Assembly: GCF_009684755.1 (NCBI RefSeq)
Contig: NZ_BLBC01000013.1
Span: forward strand, 1,163 to 65,162
Reading direction: 5' to 3'
Origin: Capnocytophaga felis
GTDB taxonomy: Bacteria > Bacteroidota > Bacteroidia > Flavobacteriales > Flavobacteriaceae
Length of the DNA: 64,000 nt
Shown here: one piece after another, positions 43,198 to 51,824 of the stretch
Numbering within the stretch: position 1 is the first letter of the stretch
Layout: every line of letters begins with the position of its first letter
Translations under genes and position numbers: made by a program
The notes under the pieces: generated by a model
What the model saw: the letters and a program-made list of their open reading frames with translations, nothing else
Database searches by the model: none
What the model was told of the DNA's origin: nothing

Positions 43198-45210
43198 ATG
43201 GCAACAAAAAATGACAAAAGAATATTGGCTCGCACATACATTGTTGCGACAGCTATGCTTTTGTTGGCAATTGTCATTTCTGTGAAACTCGTGAAAATTC
43301 AGATTGAAGGCGATGAATATCGAGCAAAAGCAGATGAAACCACACTGCGAGAAGCCGAAATAATCCCCAATCAAGGTAATTTATATTCCGATGATGGGAG
43401 CTTACTTGCCACATCAGTAGTGCGTTACGATGTGAGGTGGGACGGAATTGCTCCTTCAGAAAAAAACTTCAACAAGTACGTAAAATCCTTAAGCGACTCG
43501 CTTTCAAAGATGTTTGGCAAGCCAAGTTCGTACTATCAAAATTTACTAAAAAAAGAACGCAAATTAAAAAATCGTTATTTGTTAATTGCTCCTCAATTGG
43601 GATATAGTGATTATCTACGTATTAAAAAATTTCCGCTTTTTGAGAAAGGTCCGTACAAAGGCGGGCTTATTATTGATAAAAAAGTAAAACGCGAATATCC
43701 TTTGGGAGGAATCGCTCATCGGAGTATTGGATACGAGCGAACTGACGAAAACGGATACACCATCCGTGTTGGTTTGGAAGGAGCTTATTCCAATTATCTT
43801 TCAGGGACAAAAGGACGCCGTTTGGAGCAAAAAATCGCTAAAGGACAATGGAAACTTGCCAATGGCTTCAATACCATTGAACCGAAAGACGGATATGATG
43901 TAGTTTCTACCATAAATATTAACATTCAAGATATTGCACACCACGCTTTACTTGCTCAGTTGGAAAAGTTCAAAGCCAAACACGGTTGTGTGATAGTAAT
44001 GGAAGTCAACTCAGGAGAAATAAAAGCCATTTCAAACTTGGAACTTACTTCCACTAACACATATTCAGAACGGTTCAATTATGCTATTGGAGAAGCTCAC
44101 GAACCTGGCTCTATCTTCAAACTGATGTCAGTCGTAGTTGCCATTGAAGAACGTGGAATTGACACTACATATGTGGTTGATATTAAAAATGGTAGAGCCA
44201 ATTATTACAAAGAAACGGTTGATGATTCTCAAAGAAGATTTACAGGAAAAATAAATATAGCCAAGGCTTTCGCTGTTTCGTCAAACGTTGGGATGACGGA
44301 AATGGTTCATCATTTATTTTCTAAAAATCCAAAAGATTTCACTGACAAACTCTCAAAAATGGGATTAGACCAACCTTTAGGATTGCCCATAATGGGAGAA
44401 AGAGTTCCGTACATACCAAAACCAAAGGATAAAAATTGGAGCGGTATTTCTCTTGAATGGATGGCTTTCGGATATGGCTTGCATCTGACTCCTTTACAAA
44501 CGCTAACATTCTATAATGCAATTGCTAACGATGGCGTAATGGTAAAACCACGACTTATAAAAGAAGTCCGCGAATGGAATAAAACCATTGAAAAATTCAA
44601 TGTGGAAATCATCAACGGGAAAATTTGCTCAAAAGAAACCGCTCAAAAAGCAAAAGGACTGCTGGCAAGCGTAGTAGAAAAACCATACGGAACCGCACAT
44701 AAGTTGTACTCATCTGATTTTTCGATGGCGGGAAAAACAGGAACTGCTCGGAAGAATTATGGCAATAATGACAAGTCAAAATGGAGTTATATTTCTTCAT
44801 TTGCGGGTTTTTTCCCTGTTGAAAGTCCGAAATACTCGTGTATCGTGGTCATTCACGAACCTGACAGAAACGTAGGTTATTACGGAGCCGACGTTTCAGG
44901 ACCTGTATTCAAAAGTATCGCACAAAAAATTTATACAAACTCGCTCCTTATTGACACCATTGAAGATGTGGACAATGCCTCGGATAAAACCAACACCGAT
45001 TACGACCAATATTATACAAAAGCCCAAAAATATAAAACGATTGTTCCTAATGTAGTCGGGATGGCAGCAATGGATGCCGTAGCTTTATTAGAAAACATCG
45101 GGTTGCGAGTAAAATTAGTTGGTGAGGGGAAGGTGATTCATCAATCCATTCCGAGCGGTCAGAAAATAAAAGACAATAAAAACGTTATTTTAACGTTAGA
45201 AAATAGTTAG
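43198..45210 (+). CDS. ftsI: penicillin-binding protein (FtsI/PBP3 type) with PASTA domain
   Basis: The 670-residue septal transpeptidase has one N-terminal membrane helix (11-30), a PBP dimer domain, and the transpeptidase motifs SIFK (Ser305), SSN (361-363) and KTGTA (near 515). A C-terminal PASTA domain (about 610-670, VPNVVGMAAMDAVALLENIGL) is normal for this phylum. In an intact dcw cluster murE would follow, but here the next dcw gene is 8.6 kb away. Confidence 0.95.
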   Translation: MATKNDKRILARTYIVATAMLLLAIVISVKLVKIQIEGDEYRAKADETTLREAEIIPNQGNLYSDDGSLLATSVVRYDVRWDGIAPSEKNFNKYVKSLSDSLSKMFGKPSSYYQNLLKKERKLKNRYLLIAPQLGYSDYLRIKKFPLFEKGPYKGGLIIDKKVKREYPLGGIAHRSIGYERTDENGYTIRVGLEGAYSNYLSGTKGRRLEQKIAKGQWKLANGFNTIEPKDGYDVVSTININIQDIAHHALLAQLEKFKAKHGCVIVMEVNSGEIKAISNLELTSTNTYSERFNYAIGEAHEPGSIFKLMSVVVAIEERGIDTTYVVDIKNGRANYYKETVDDSQRRFTGKINIAKAFAVSSNVGMTEMVHHLFSKNPKDFTDKLSKMGLDQPLGLPIMGERVPYIPKPKDKNWSGISLEWMAFGYGLHLTPLQTLTFYNAIANDGVMVKPRLIKEVREWNKTIEKFNVEIINGKICSKETAQKAKGLLASVVEKPYGTAHKLYSSDFSMAGKTGTARKNYGNNDKSKWSYISSFAGFFPVESPKYSCIVVIHEPDRNVGYYGADVSGPVFKSIAQKIYTNSLLIDTIEDVDNASDKTNTDYDQYYTKAQKYKTIVPNVVGMAAMDAVALLENIGLRVKLVGEGKVIHQSIPSGQKIKDNKNVILTLENS

Positions 45211-45243
45211 TAGCAGGCTTTTTCCTGTGAAAATAAAAAGTTC

Positions 45244-45389
45244 TTTGACATAATGGGATTTTTAAAGTAATTATAAAGGATTTTCATAACGAAAGTTCGT
45301 GTTACAACGAACTAAAATAGGTTTTTCAAATAAAGAAATTGATATTTAAACTGCGGTTTGTGATTATATGACCGCAGTTTATCAATTTC
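45244..45389 (+). other. possible structured RNA or hairpin pair after ftsI
   Basis: TTTG at 45244 and a weak TAATTATA follow-on could start a transcript with two hairpins: AGTTCGT-GTTACA-ACGAACT (45294-45313) and a long one, GAAATTGA + AAACTGCGGT with ACCGCAGTTT + TCAATTTC (45335-45389). No U tract follows, so it is not a standard terminator. It may be only a repeat-born hairpin. Confidence 0.25.
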
Positions 45390-45399
45390 AAGCCCAAAA

Positions 45400-45609
45400 A
45401 ATCATTTTTAGCAAAAGAAAAATCAATCAGCAAACTTGTTGAACCATTTCTGCAAGCTGATAATCCATTTTTCAAACTTGTTGAGCCATTTCTGTAAGCT
45501 GAAAAATCATTTTCCAAACTTGTTAAATCATTTTTTTGACTTAAAATATTATTTCTGATAAAAGATATATTATTTCCGAAAGCATAAAATACTACTTCTG
45601 AAAGATACA
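45400..45609. repeat. 21-bp-period degenerate array, 10 units
   Basis: Ten units in exact 21-bp phase from 45400. Two sub-types alternate: AATCCATTTT-like units with CAAACTTGTT and AACCATTTCT-like units with GCAAGCTGA. The last units turn into the TTTCCGAAAGC type seen at the left end of the window. No start codon on either strand has gene-like context. Confidence 0.8.
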
Positions 45610-45658
45610 GACAAAAAATAACCTCGTATATTACAATAAAAAACTAAACTATTGAGCT

Positions 45659-45970
45659 ATGACCGAAAAACAATTGCAAAACATAAAAGAAATGGAGGAA
45701 ATTCTGAATAAAACAGAAGTTTTTACCTCTGAAGCCAAACAATTTTTAGAAAAATGGGAAAATTTGCTACCTGAAATCAAAAAACTATCCGATTATTACT
45801 ATGAAGGCGGGTGGAAAGACGATTATGATGCTTCCAACCGAGGAGAAATTCCTGAAGGAATCCCGCACGGGGTACTTTCCGAAGATGCCATCTACAACGC
45901 TATGGGAGAACATTATCTTACTGCAGTTGAGTTTCTAAAAACAGTTACGAAAATCATTGCAAATGAATAA
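45659..45970 (+). CDS. DUF4298 family protein
   Basis: This protein of 103 residues looks like DUF4298: an all-helical N-terminal half, then the conserved LSDYYYEGGWKDDYDASNRGE and GIPHGVLSEDAIYNAMGEHY. The function is unknown. It opens the accessory block between ftsI and murE and lies 3 nt ahead of the next gene, so they are likely co-transcribed. Confidence 0.7.
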   Translation: MTEKQLQNIKEMEEILNKTEVFTSEAKQFLEKWENLLPEIKKLSDYYYEGGWKDDYDASNRGEIPEGIPHGVLSEDAIYNAMGEHYLTAVEFLKTVTKIIANE

Positions 45971-45973
45971 ACA

Positions 45974-46894
45974 ATGAAACGAATCACCTTGCTTTCAGCA
46001 AATCACACCGATTATCATCTCGGATTTGAAGTGCAATCGCCCAAGCCGAAATTTTTTTCGTGGGACACTACCTATGAGGAAATCATCGCATCGCCTTTGG
46101 TGGAATGGGACAGCCCTTTTGATTTGGATTATGAGGTGTATGAATATTATTATTTCAAATATCCGGTGCGGGTAGGCAATTTGCTTTTTTCCAAATTTGA
46201 ATTTCGGATAGACAACCCTCAACGCAGAGATATTGCCGTGCAAGAATATTATGCCAATGGCGACAAACAAGTAGAAGCATTTGATTTTTGGCAAGTGCAT
46301 CAGCAATTAGAAAAACATTTAACCCTTGATAAAAGCTACGAAGCTTACGAAAACCTCTATTCGTTTTTTCACAAAGACGGAATCACATTTCTGGTCATTT
46401 ATTATGGAGAACCACCGCATCAATATGTATTTTTTAATATTATCAATGCTCGTAAATATCCCGAACTCATTACGCCTATTGAAAATGAAGACAACATACA
46501 ACTCACTGATTTTGTGTTATTTCCGAAGGATTATATCGGTATTGATACGGACTATCTAAAAAACGAAGCCGTTAAACGCCGTCCACCTCTGCTGACGGAA
46601 AGGTTTGGAAATAAAGCCGTTTTATGGAAAGATGAGGTGAATAAACAACTCGGGGTAAGTGCGGGTAAGTTTTGCAATGTTTTTCCGCTGTCGGACATCA
46701 AAAAAGTGGACATCGACCGAATGCTTCCTGCCAAAGGCGGTGGTGCCGATACCTTGCGAGTGTATTACAAAAAAAGAAAATACCCAACGGCAATTCTCAA
46801 TACCAAAGAATATGATTTGGACAATTATTTGCCCCAATTAGAAAAATTCTTCGGTAGGTCTATTGAAGTAACAGGGTTTTATTATAATTGTTAA
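45974..46894 (+). CDS. uncharacterised protein, paralogue A
   Basis: This 306-residue soluble protein has no family I recognise. It is clearly paralogous to the gene at 47333-48244: both share ITLLSxNHTDYHLGFEVQSP near the start, RRPxLLTEKFGN-like and RMLPAKGxGAD blocks, and both end in YYNC. The C-terminal third, with PLSDIKKVDIDRMLPAK, may be a small alpha-beta domain. The invariant terminal Cys is odd and could be a modification or metal site. Confidence 0.7.
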   Translation: MKRITLLSANHTDYHLGFEVQSPKPKFFSWDTTYEEIIASPLVEWDSPFDLDYEVYEYYYFKYPVRVGNLLFSKFEFRIDNPQRRDIAVQEYYANGDKQVEAFDFWQVHQQLEKHLTLDKSYEAYENLYSFFHKDGITFLVIYYGEPPHQYVFFNIINARKYPELITPIENEDNIQLTDFVLFPKDYIGIDTDYLKNEAVKRRPPLLTERFGNKAVLWKDEVNKQLGVSAGKFCNVFPLSDIKKVDIDRMLPAKGGGADTLRVYYKKRKYPTAILNTKEYDLDNYLPQLEKFFGRSIEVTGFYYNC

Positions 46895-46928
46895 TGAACA
46901 GATTTTATGACATTTAAAAAATTAAATT

Positions 46929-47282
46929 ATGAATTACGATAACTTTTTTCTTCCTGCGGAAGATTTCGAGAAAAGCAAACATTTTTTTGCTGAGATTTTG
47001 GGCTTGGAAATCAAATTTGATTTTTCACCAATGGGAATGATTGCCTTTAAAGTGGGTAATGAAGAGGCTGCTATTATCTTAAAGGATAAGAAAAAATTTC
47101 CGAATGCAAAACCCACTATTTGGCTTGAAGTAGATGATGTAGTGGAAGTTTATGAGGATTTAAGGACAAAAGGCGTGGAATTTTTAACACCACCTTTTCC
47201 CATAAAAACAGGTTGGGCAGTCGAGTTTTTAGACCCTTCTGGCAATGTAATGGGTTTTACGGATTATCGTGCTAATGCTTAA
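46929..47282 (+). CDS. VOC-family (glyoxalase-fold) protein
   Basis: The 117-residue protein is a small vicinal-oxygen-chelate protein: two beta-alpha-beta-beta-beta halves with WLEVDDVVEVYEDL and GWAVEFLDPSGNVMGFTDY, where the late Glu is a typical metal ligand. Substrate unknown; such proteins include glyoxalases, dioxygenases and antibiotic-binding proteins. It sits between the two paralogues. Confidence 0.85.
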   Translation: MNYDNFFLPAEDFEKSKHFFAEILGLEIKFDFSPMGMIAFKVGNEEAAIILKDKKKFPNAKPTIWLEVDDVVEVYEDLRTKGVEFLTPPFPIKTGWAVEFLDPSGNVMGFTDYRANA

Positions 47283-47332
47283 AAACTATAAATCCACGAA
47301 ACAAGCCCCCTCACTAATAAACAAATGAAACT

Positions 47333-48244
47333 ATGAAACAAATCACTTTACTTTCAGAAAATCACACGGATTATCATCTCGGATTTGAGGTGCAATCTCC
47401 TGAACCGAAATTCTTTTCGTGGGACGCTACCTACGAGGAAGTTATCGCATCGCCTTGGGTGAAACAGATTTTTTATAAGGATTATGGCGAGGGGCAACTT
47501 AGTCGTCAATTTGCCTTTAAATTTCCTGTGCGAGTGGGCAATTTACTGTTTTACAACTTTGAATTTGGCTTTACAAGTAGGCAACGCACCGATATTGCCG
47601 TAAGAGAATACCGTTTTACGAGCAAAAAAGGGGCTTCTAAACACGATTTTTTACAGATTTGCGAGCAATTTAATAAAGACCTGTCGCACAGGGAAGTAGA
47701 TGAATATTTAGAAAATTCGTATTACAACAATCATACGGACGACATCAGTTTTCGTATGCAATATTATGGCGAGGCTCGGCATCGAGATTTCTTTTTATCT
47801 ATTTATAATACAAGGAATTATCACCAAATCGTCAAGCCTTTGGAAAACGCAATACAACTTACGGATTTTTTGGTTTTCCCACCAAAAGACATTCGGATGG
47901 ATGCCAATTACCGAGAAGACATTCGTGTCAAACGCCGACCATCTCTATTAACCGAAAAGTTTGGTAATCAGTCTATTTTATGGCGAGATGAGGAGAATCA
48001 GCAAATCGGTGTAAGTGTGGACAAATTTGTTCGGGTTTTTCCACTGTCAGACATCGAAAAAGTGTACATCGAGCGTATGCTTCCTGCCAAAGGACACGGA
48101 GCAGATTACATTTTCATACGATATAAAAACGAAAAATATCCCACCAAAATCCTTGAAGCCGAGAACAACTTTTTTGACAAGGTGGATTTAGAAAAAATCT
48201 TTAAGCAGAAGATTTTATTTGGTGGGGAGTATTATAATTGTTAA
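47333..48244 (+). CDS. uncharacterised protein, paralogue B
   Basis: This 303-residue protein is the paralogue of the gene at 45974-46894, with similar N-terminal (about 45 residues) and C-terminal (about 110 residues) blocks and a divergent centre. It also ends YYNC. The conserved ends and variable middle hint at a protein with a changing recognition part. The function is unknown. Confidence 0.7.
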   Translation: MKQITLLSENHTDYHLGFEVQSPEPKFFSWDATYEEVIASPWVKQIFYKDYGEGQLSRQFAFKFPVRVGNLLFYNFEFGFTSRQRTDIAVREYRFTSKKGASKHDFLQICEQFNKDLSHREVDEYLENSYYNNHTDDISFRMQYYGEARHRDFFLSIYNTRNYHQIVKPLENAIQLTDFLVFPPKDIRMDANYREDIRVKRRPSLLTEKFGNQSILWRDEENQQIGVSVDKFVRVFPLSDIEKVYIERMLPAKGHGADYIFIRYKNEKYPTKILEAENNFFDKVDLEKIFKQKILFGGEYYNC

Positions 48245-48313
48245 TCAAACACACGAAAGCGAATGTCCGTGCCAATTTGTTTCGTTTTATAATTATTAAA
48301 CAACACCATAAAA

Positions 48314-48763
48314 ATGAATACGATTTTTAACGATACACAACGAGAAAACCTCATCAAACGCATCGGCTTACTTACCGAAACAAAAACTCCGCGATGGGGA
48401 AAAATGAATGTATGCCAAATGCTCGAACACTTAAATCTGACCAATGAATATTTTTTAGGAAAAGACGGAAAGAAAGGAAAACAATCCTTTTGGGGGAAAA
48501 TTTTAGGAAAAATAGTTTTAAAACGATTAACCGGAGAAAAACCTATGCCTATCAATCTGCCCACGATGAAGAATTACAAAGCTCAGGAAACTTCTTCCGA
48601 TTTTGATTTTCAGAAGAACAAATGTATCGGGTTGGTTAAAGATTTTGAGCATTTCAACAATGATGATTTCATTCACGATTTTTTTGGAAAAATAACCCGA
48701 GAGCAAGTCGGTATTTTAGCCTACAAACATTGCGACCACCATTTACGACAATTTGGTGTGTAA
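48314..48763 (+). CDS. DUF1569 / DinB-like protein
   Basis: The 149-residue helical protein resembles DUF1569 of the DinB four-helix superfamily. The three expected metal histidines appear in MLEHLNLT and KHCDHHLRQFG. Members are thought to be metal-dependent thiol transferases or hydrolases. The sequence is entire; substrate unknown. Confidence 0.75.
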   Translation: MNTIFNDTQRENLIKRIGLLTETKTPRWGKMNVCQMLEHLNLTNEYFLGKDGKKGKQSFWGKILGKIVLKRLTGEKPMPINLPTMKNYKAQETSSDFDFQKNKCIGLVKDFEHFNNDDFIHDFFGKITREQVGILAYKHCDHHLRQFGV

Positions 48764-48839
48764 TGAACCAAATAGCGAAAAGGATTCGTTTTTGTTATAA
48801 AAAACGGAAACAATATTATTTATCAAAAAGAATTTTAAA

Positions 48840-49367
48840 ATGGAAAACAAAATGACAAAATCAAAAAAACTTTGGCTATATTTCATCATCACAATGGCGG
48901 TGTATTTGCTGATGGTTTTTGTCACTATCCCCACACTGAATCGTCTTGCCAACGGACTTGATATTATTGATGTATTACCCTTTTACGATGGCGAATATGT
49001 GGTGCGTTTGCTTGAATATTTAGAAAGTGAGGGCAGACATTACTATCTATACAGGCAAATCCCTTTGGATATGCTATATCCGCTATTGTATGCCTTTACC
49101 TATTGGAAAATTTTAAGCCATTTCATTGATAAATTGAACTTGAAAAGGATAAAATGGGTAGTTTTTTTCCCTATTGTCGCAGCAGTGTTTGACTACTTGG
49201 AAAATATAGGTATTGGTATATCGCTCTATCATTTTCCGTCGCTTTCAGATACTCTTTTGTCGGTACTGCCTTTTTTTAGTTTGCTGAAAACCCTCTTTGT
49301 AGTGCTGTATCTGTTAGCATTTTTCGGATTGGGAATTATGGTTTTGGTGAGAAGAAAGAAATTATGA
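48840..49367 (+). CDS. four-helix membrane protein, unknown
   Basis: The 175-residue protein has four hydrophobic helices (about 12-30, 72-90, 103-122 and 140-168) and a basic C-terminus (VRRKKL). No family recognised. It lies in the accessory block and points the same way as its neighbours. Confidence 0.7.
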   Translation: MENKMTKSKKLWLYFIITMAVYLLMVFVTIPTLNRLANGLDIIDVLPFYDGEYVVRLLEYLESEGRHYYLYRQIPLDMLYPLLYAFTYWKILSHFIDKLNLKRIKWVVFFPIVAAVFDYLENIGIGISLYHFPSLSDTLLSVLPFFSLLKTLFVVLYLLAFFGLGIMVLVRRKKL

Positions 49368-49449
49368 TAATTAAAAAACTCAATTTACTTTTTTTATATG
49401 TTTTTATCAATTTAGATAGCAAAACTTAAAAAAATGTATTAAAATTATA

Positions 49450-49457
49450 TAACTTTG
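49450..49457 (+). promoter_or_regulatory. -7 element before the SDR gene
   Basis: TAACTTTG lies 22 nt before the SDR start codon, without a clear -33 element. It suggests the accessory block has internal promoters. Confidence 0.4.
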
Positions 49458-49479
49458 TACATTAGTAAAGAATTTAACA

Positions 49480-50217
49480 ATGAAACTATCAAACAACACT
49501 ATTTTAATTACGGGCGGTTCATCAGGTATTGGTTGGGCATTAGCAGAGCGTTTTTATGAACTTGATAATAAGGTAATTATCACAGGAAGAGACCCTAAAA
49601 AATTGGCTCAAATCAAAAGCCAATACCCAAATATTCAAACTTTTGCACAAGATTTGACCCAGCCCCAAGCTCTTGATGATTTAGCCGCTTTTATTAAAGA
49701 AAATCACCCTGATTTAAACATTTTGATAAACAACGCGGCGGTGCAGTACAATTATTTGTTTACTGAAGAACGTGATTACGCCCAAAAAATAGATTACGAA
49801 CTGGCTATAAATCTGGCTATTCCAATGAAGTTAAGTGTTAATTTACTTCCTATTTTGTTGAAAAACAAAAATTCGGCAGTGGTCAATGTCAGTAGTGGAC
49901 TTTTTATTGCACCGAAAAAAACGGCTTCGGTGTATTGTGCCACCAAATCGGCATTGCATAGTTTTAGCCAAACGCTTCGTTATCAGTTAGAAAGTACACC
50001 TGTTAAGGTATTTGAAATCGTGCCTTCGCTCATCGATACGCCAATGACCCAAGGGCGTGGCAAATCAAAAATCAGCCCTGAAAAGTTGGTTGATGAATTT
50101 ATAAAAGGCTTTAAGTCAAATAAATACGAAATTTATATCGGCAAAACCAAATTGCTTAAATTCATACATCGCATTTTTCCGAAAGTGGCTTATAACATAA
50201 TGAAAAACGGATTGTAA
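49480..50217 (+). CDS. short-chain dehydrogenase/reductase (DltE-like)
   Basis: The 245-residue NAD(P)-binding enzyme has the cofactor site TGGSSGIG, NNAA (LINNAAVQ), catalytic Ser in NVSSG and YCATK. The C-terminal region is like the DltE group of SDRs. Substrate unknown. It precedes the cation transporter gene by 28 nt. Confidence 0.9.
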   Translation: MKLSNNTILITGGSSGIGWALAERFYELDNKVIITGRDPKKLAQIKSQYPNIQTFAQDLTQPQALDDLAAFIKENHPDLNILINNAAVQYNYLFTEERDYAQKIDYELAINLAIPMKLSVNLLPILLKNKNSAVVNVSSGLFIAPKKTASVYCATKSALHSFSQTLRYQLESTPVKVFEIVPSLIDTPMTQGRGKSKISPEKLVDEFIKGFKSNKYEIYIGKTKLLKFIHRIFPKVAYNIMKNGL

Positions 50218-50245
50218 TCACTTAAAAATCAAAGATAAAATTCAT

Positions 50246-51238
50246 ATGGAAAATCAGTTTAGTAATATGGATATAGAAAACATCTTAAAAGAAACCCCTG
50301 AGGCGTACAATGTGTTTCAAAAAATGCCCCTTTCGCACCGAAACGAATACATCAAGTGGATAAACGAAGCCAAAAAGCAAGAAACCAAAGAAAGGCGTTT
50401 GGAGAAAATGATAAGTATGTTACTTGATAAAATAAACAAGGAAAAAATGTACAAGACATCATTTAAAATATCAAAAATGGATTGCCCTTGCGAAGTGCAA
50501 ATGATAAAAATGAAGCTTGCAGAGTTGCAAAATATTCATTCAATGGAATTTAGCATAGATAATAGACTGTTAATTGTTTTTCATAGTGGTAACTATCAGC
50601 AGATTTTTCAGCACCTTAAAAGCCTACAATTAGACACTTCTCTGATTGATAGCAGTGCTGCAGATGATTACTCAAAAACAAATGACACCAATGAAAGAGT
50701 ATTGCTCTGGCGTGTTTTATATATCAATTTTTTCTTTTTTATTTTAGAAATGGCAACAGGATTTTTATCTGGTTCTATGGGGCTTATCGCCGATAGTTTG
50801 GATATGCTTGCTGATAGCTTAGTGTATGGACTTGCTTTATTAGCTGTTGGTACGAGTATCATTTATAAAAAACGCATTGCAAAAATAGCAGGTTATTTTC
50901 AAATATTTCTTGCCATTATCGGACTTGTAGAAGTCATTAAGCGATTTATTGGCAGTGAATCCATTCCTCATTTTCAAACGATGGCTTTTGTTTCGTTGCT
51001 GGCACTTATTGGTAACGCTCTTTGCTTGTATTTATTGCAAAAGAACAAAAGCCAAGAAGCTCATATGCAAGCCAGTATGATTTTTACTTCTAATGATGTC
51101 ATTATCAATATAGGGGTGATTATTGCTAGTGGATTGGTTTATTTGACTAATTCTAAATCTCCTGACCTTATCATCGGAGCCATTGTATTTTGCATTGTTT
51201 GGCAAGGGGCAATAAAAATTTTAAAACTCTCAAAATAA
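50246..51238 (+). CDS. OmdA-like / metal-binding / CDF cation transporter fusion
   Basis: The 330-residue protein joins three parts. Residues 1-67 (LPLSHRNEYIKWINEAKK-like, RRLEKMISML) look like the YdeI/OmpD-associated small domain. Residues 68-150 look like a heavy-metal-associated domain with a CPC motif (SKMDCPCEVQMIKMKL). The rest is a CDF transporter domain with about six helices and the metal-site segment ADSLDMLADS. A Met at residue 68 (MYKTSF) could be the start of the stand-alone transporter, so the OmdA part may be a fused neighbour. Confidence 0.75.
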   Translation: MENQFSNMDIENILKETPEAYNVFQKMPLSHRNEYIKWINEAKKQETKERRLEKMISMLLDKINKEKMYKTSFKISKMDCPCEVQMIKMKLAELQNIHSMEFSIDNRLLIVFHSGNYQQIFQHLKSLQLDTSLIDSSAADDYSKTNDTNERVLLWRVLYINFFFFILEMATGFLSGSMGLIADSLDMLADSLVYGLALLAVGTSIIYKKRIAKIAGYFQIFLAIIGLVEVIKRFIGSESIPHFQTMAFVSLLALIGNALCLYLLQKNKSQEAHMQASMIFTSNDVIINIGVIIASGLVYLTNSKSPDLIIGAIVFCIVWQGAIKILKLSK

Positions 51239-51271
51239 TGTAAATTAACTTTAATTAAAAAAGGAAATCAT

Positions 51272-51718
51272 ATGAAAAACGAATGTAAAATCATCGGCAT
51301 AGTGGTACGCACGACCAATGCCAACGGACAAGCCGCAACAGATTTGGGCAAACTTTGGGGACAATTTATGAGCGACACCATCGCAAAAATCCCCAATACC
51401 ATTTCAGAAGAAATTATTGCGATTTACACCGATTATGAAAGTGATTATCAAGGGGCTTATACCGCGATTATCGGCAAGAAAGTCAGTTCGTTAGACGAAA
51501 TTCCAAACGGAATGATTAGGCGAGAATTTCCTGCTACAAAGTTTCAGAAATTCATTGCCAAAGGAGAAATGCCCAATGCCGTTATGCAGACTTGGAAAAC
51601 CATTTGGGAACAAGATGAAGTGCTGAATCGTGCCTACCAGTACGATTTTGAAGTGTATGGTGAAAAATCCCAAAACGGCAGTGAGTCTGAAGTGGAGATT
51701 TTTATCAGCGTAAAATAA
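51272..51718 (+). CDS. GyrI-like effector-binding protein
   Basis: The 148-residue protein is a single GyrI/AraC-effector-type domain: an opening IVVRTTNANGQA strand, IAIYTDYESDYQGAYTAIIGKKV in the middle and QKFIAKGEMPNAVMQTWKTIWEQ near the end. Related proteins bind or hydrolyse small molecules, or inhibit gyrase. No DNA-binding domain is attached. Confidence 0.8.
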   Translation: MKNECKIIGIVVRTTNANGQAATDLGKLWGQFMSDTIAKIPNTISEEIIAIYTDYESDYQGAYTAIIGKKVSSLDEIPNGMIRREFPATKFQKFIAKGEMPNAVMQTWKTIWEQDEVLNRAYQYDFEVYGEKSQNGSESEVEIFISVK

Positions 51719-51729
51719 ACAACTCAAAA

Positions 51730-51813
51730 ATGGACACCTACATCGCACTCATTAGATGCTTTATACTAAAAAGAGCCTTCTCCTATGGGGTATATACATC
51801 GTTTAATTTTTAA
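51730..51813 (+). pseudogene. possible 5' remnant of a DUF1697 gene
   Basis: A 27-codon frame begins MDTYIALIR, the same opening as DUF1697 proteins and as the intact gene at 52696 (MNTYIVLLRG), and then loses all likeness before a stop. It looks like a deleted second copy, though so short a match could be chance. Confidence 0.35.
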
Positions 51814-51824
51814 AAGGAAATAAT

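Noticed and set aside
45240-45275. rRNA or CRISPR leader because of GTTCTTTGACATAATGG
   Set aside because: The motif resembles leader sequences in this phylum, but no rRNA or repeat array follows.
45326-45517. A 63-codon minus-strand frame with repeated RNGSTSL
   Set aside because: It is another product of a 21-bp array, with no gene-like context.
45400-45609. CRISPR array
   Set aside because: Units are adjacent, only 21 bp and degenerate, with no constant repeat and unique spacer alternation and no cas genes in the window.
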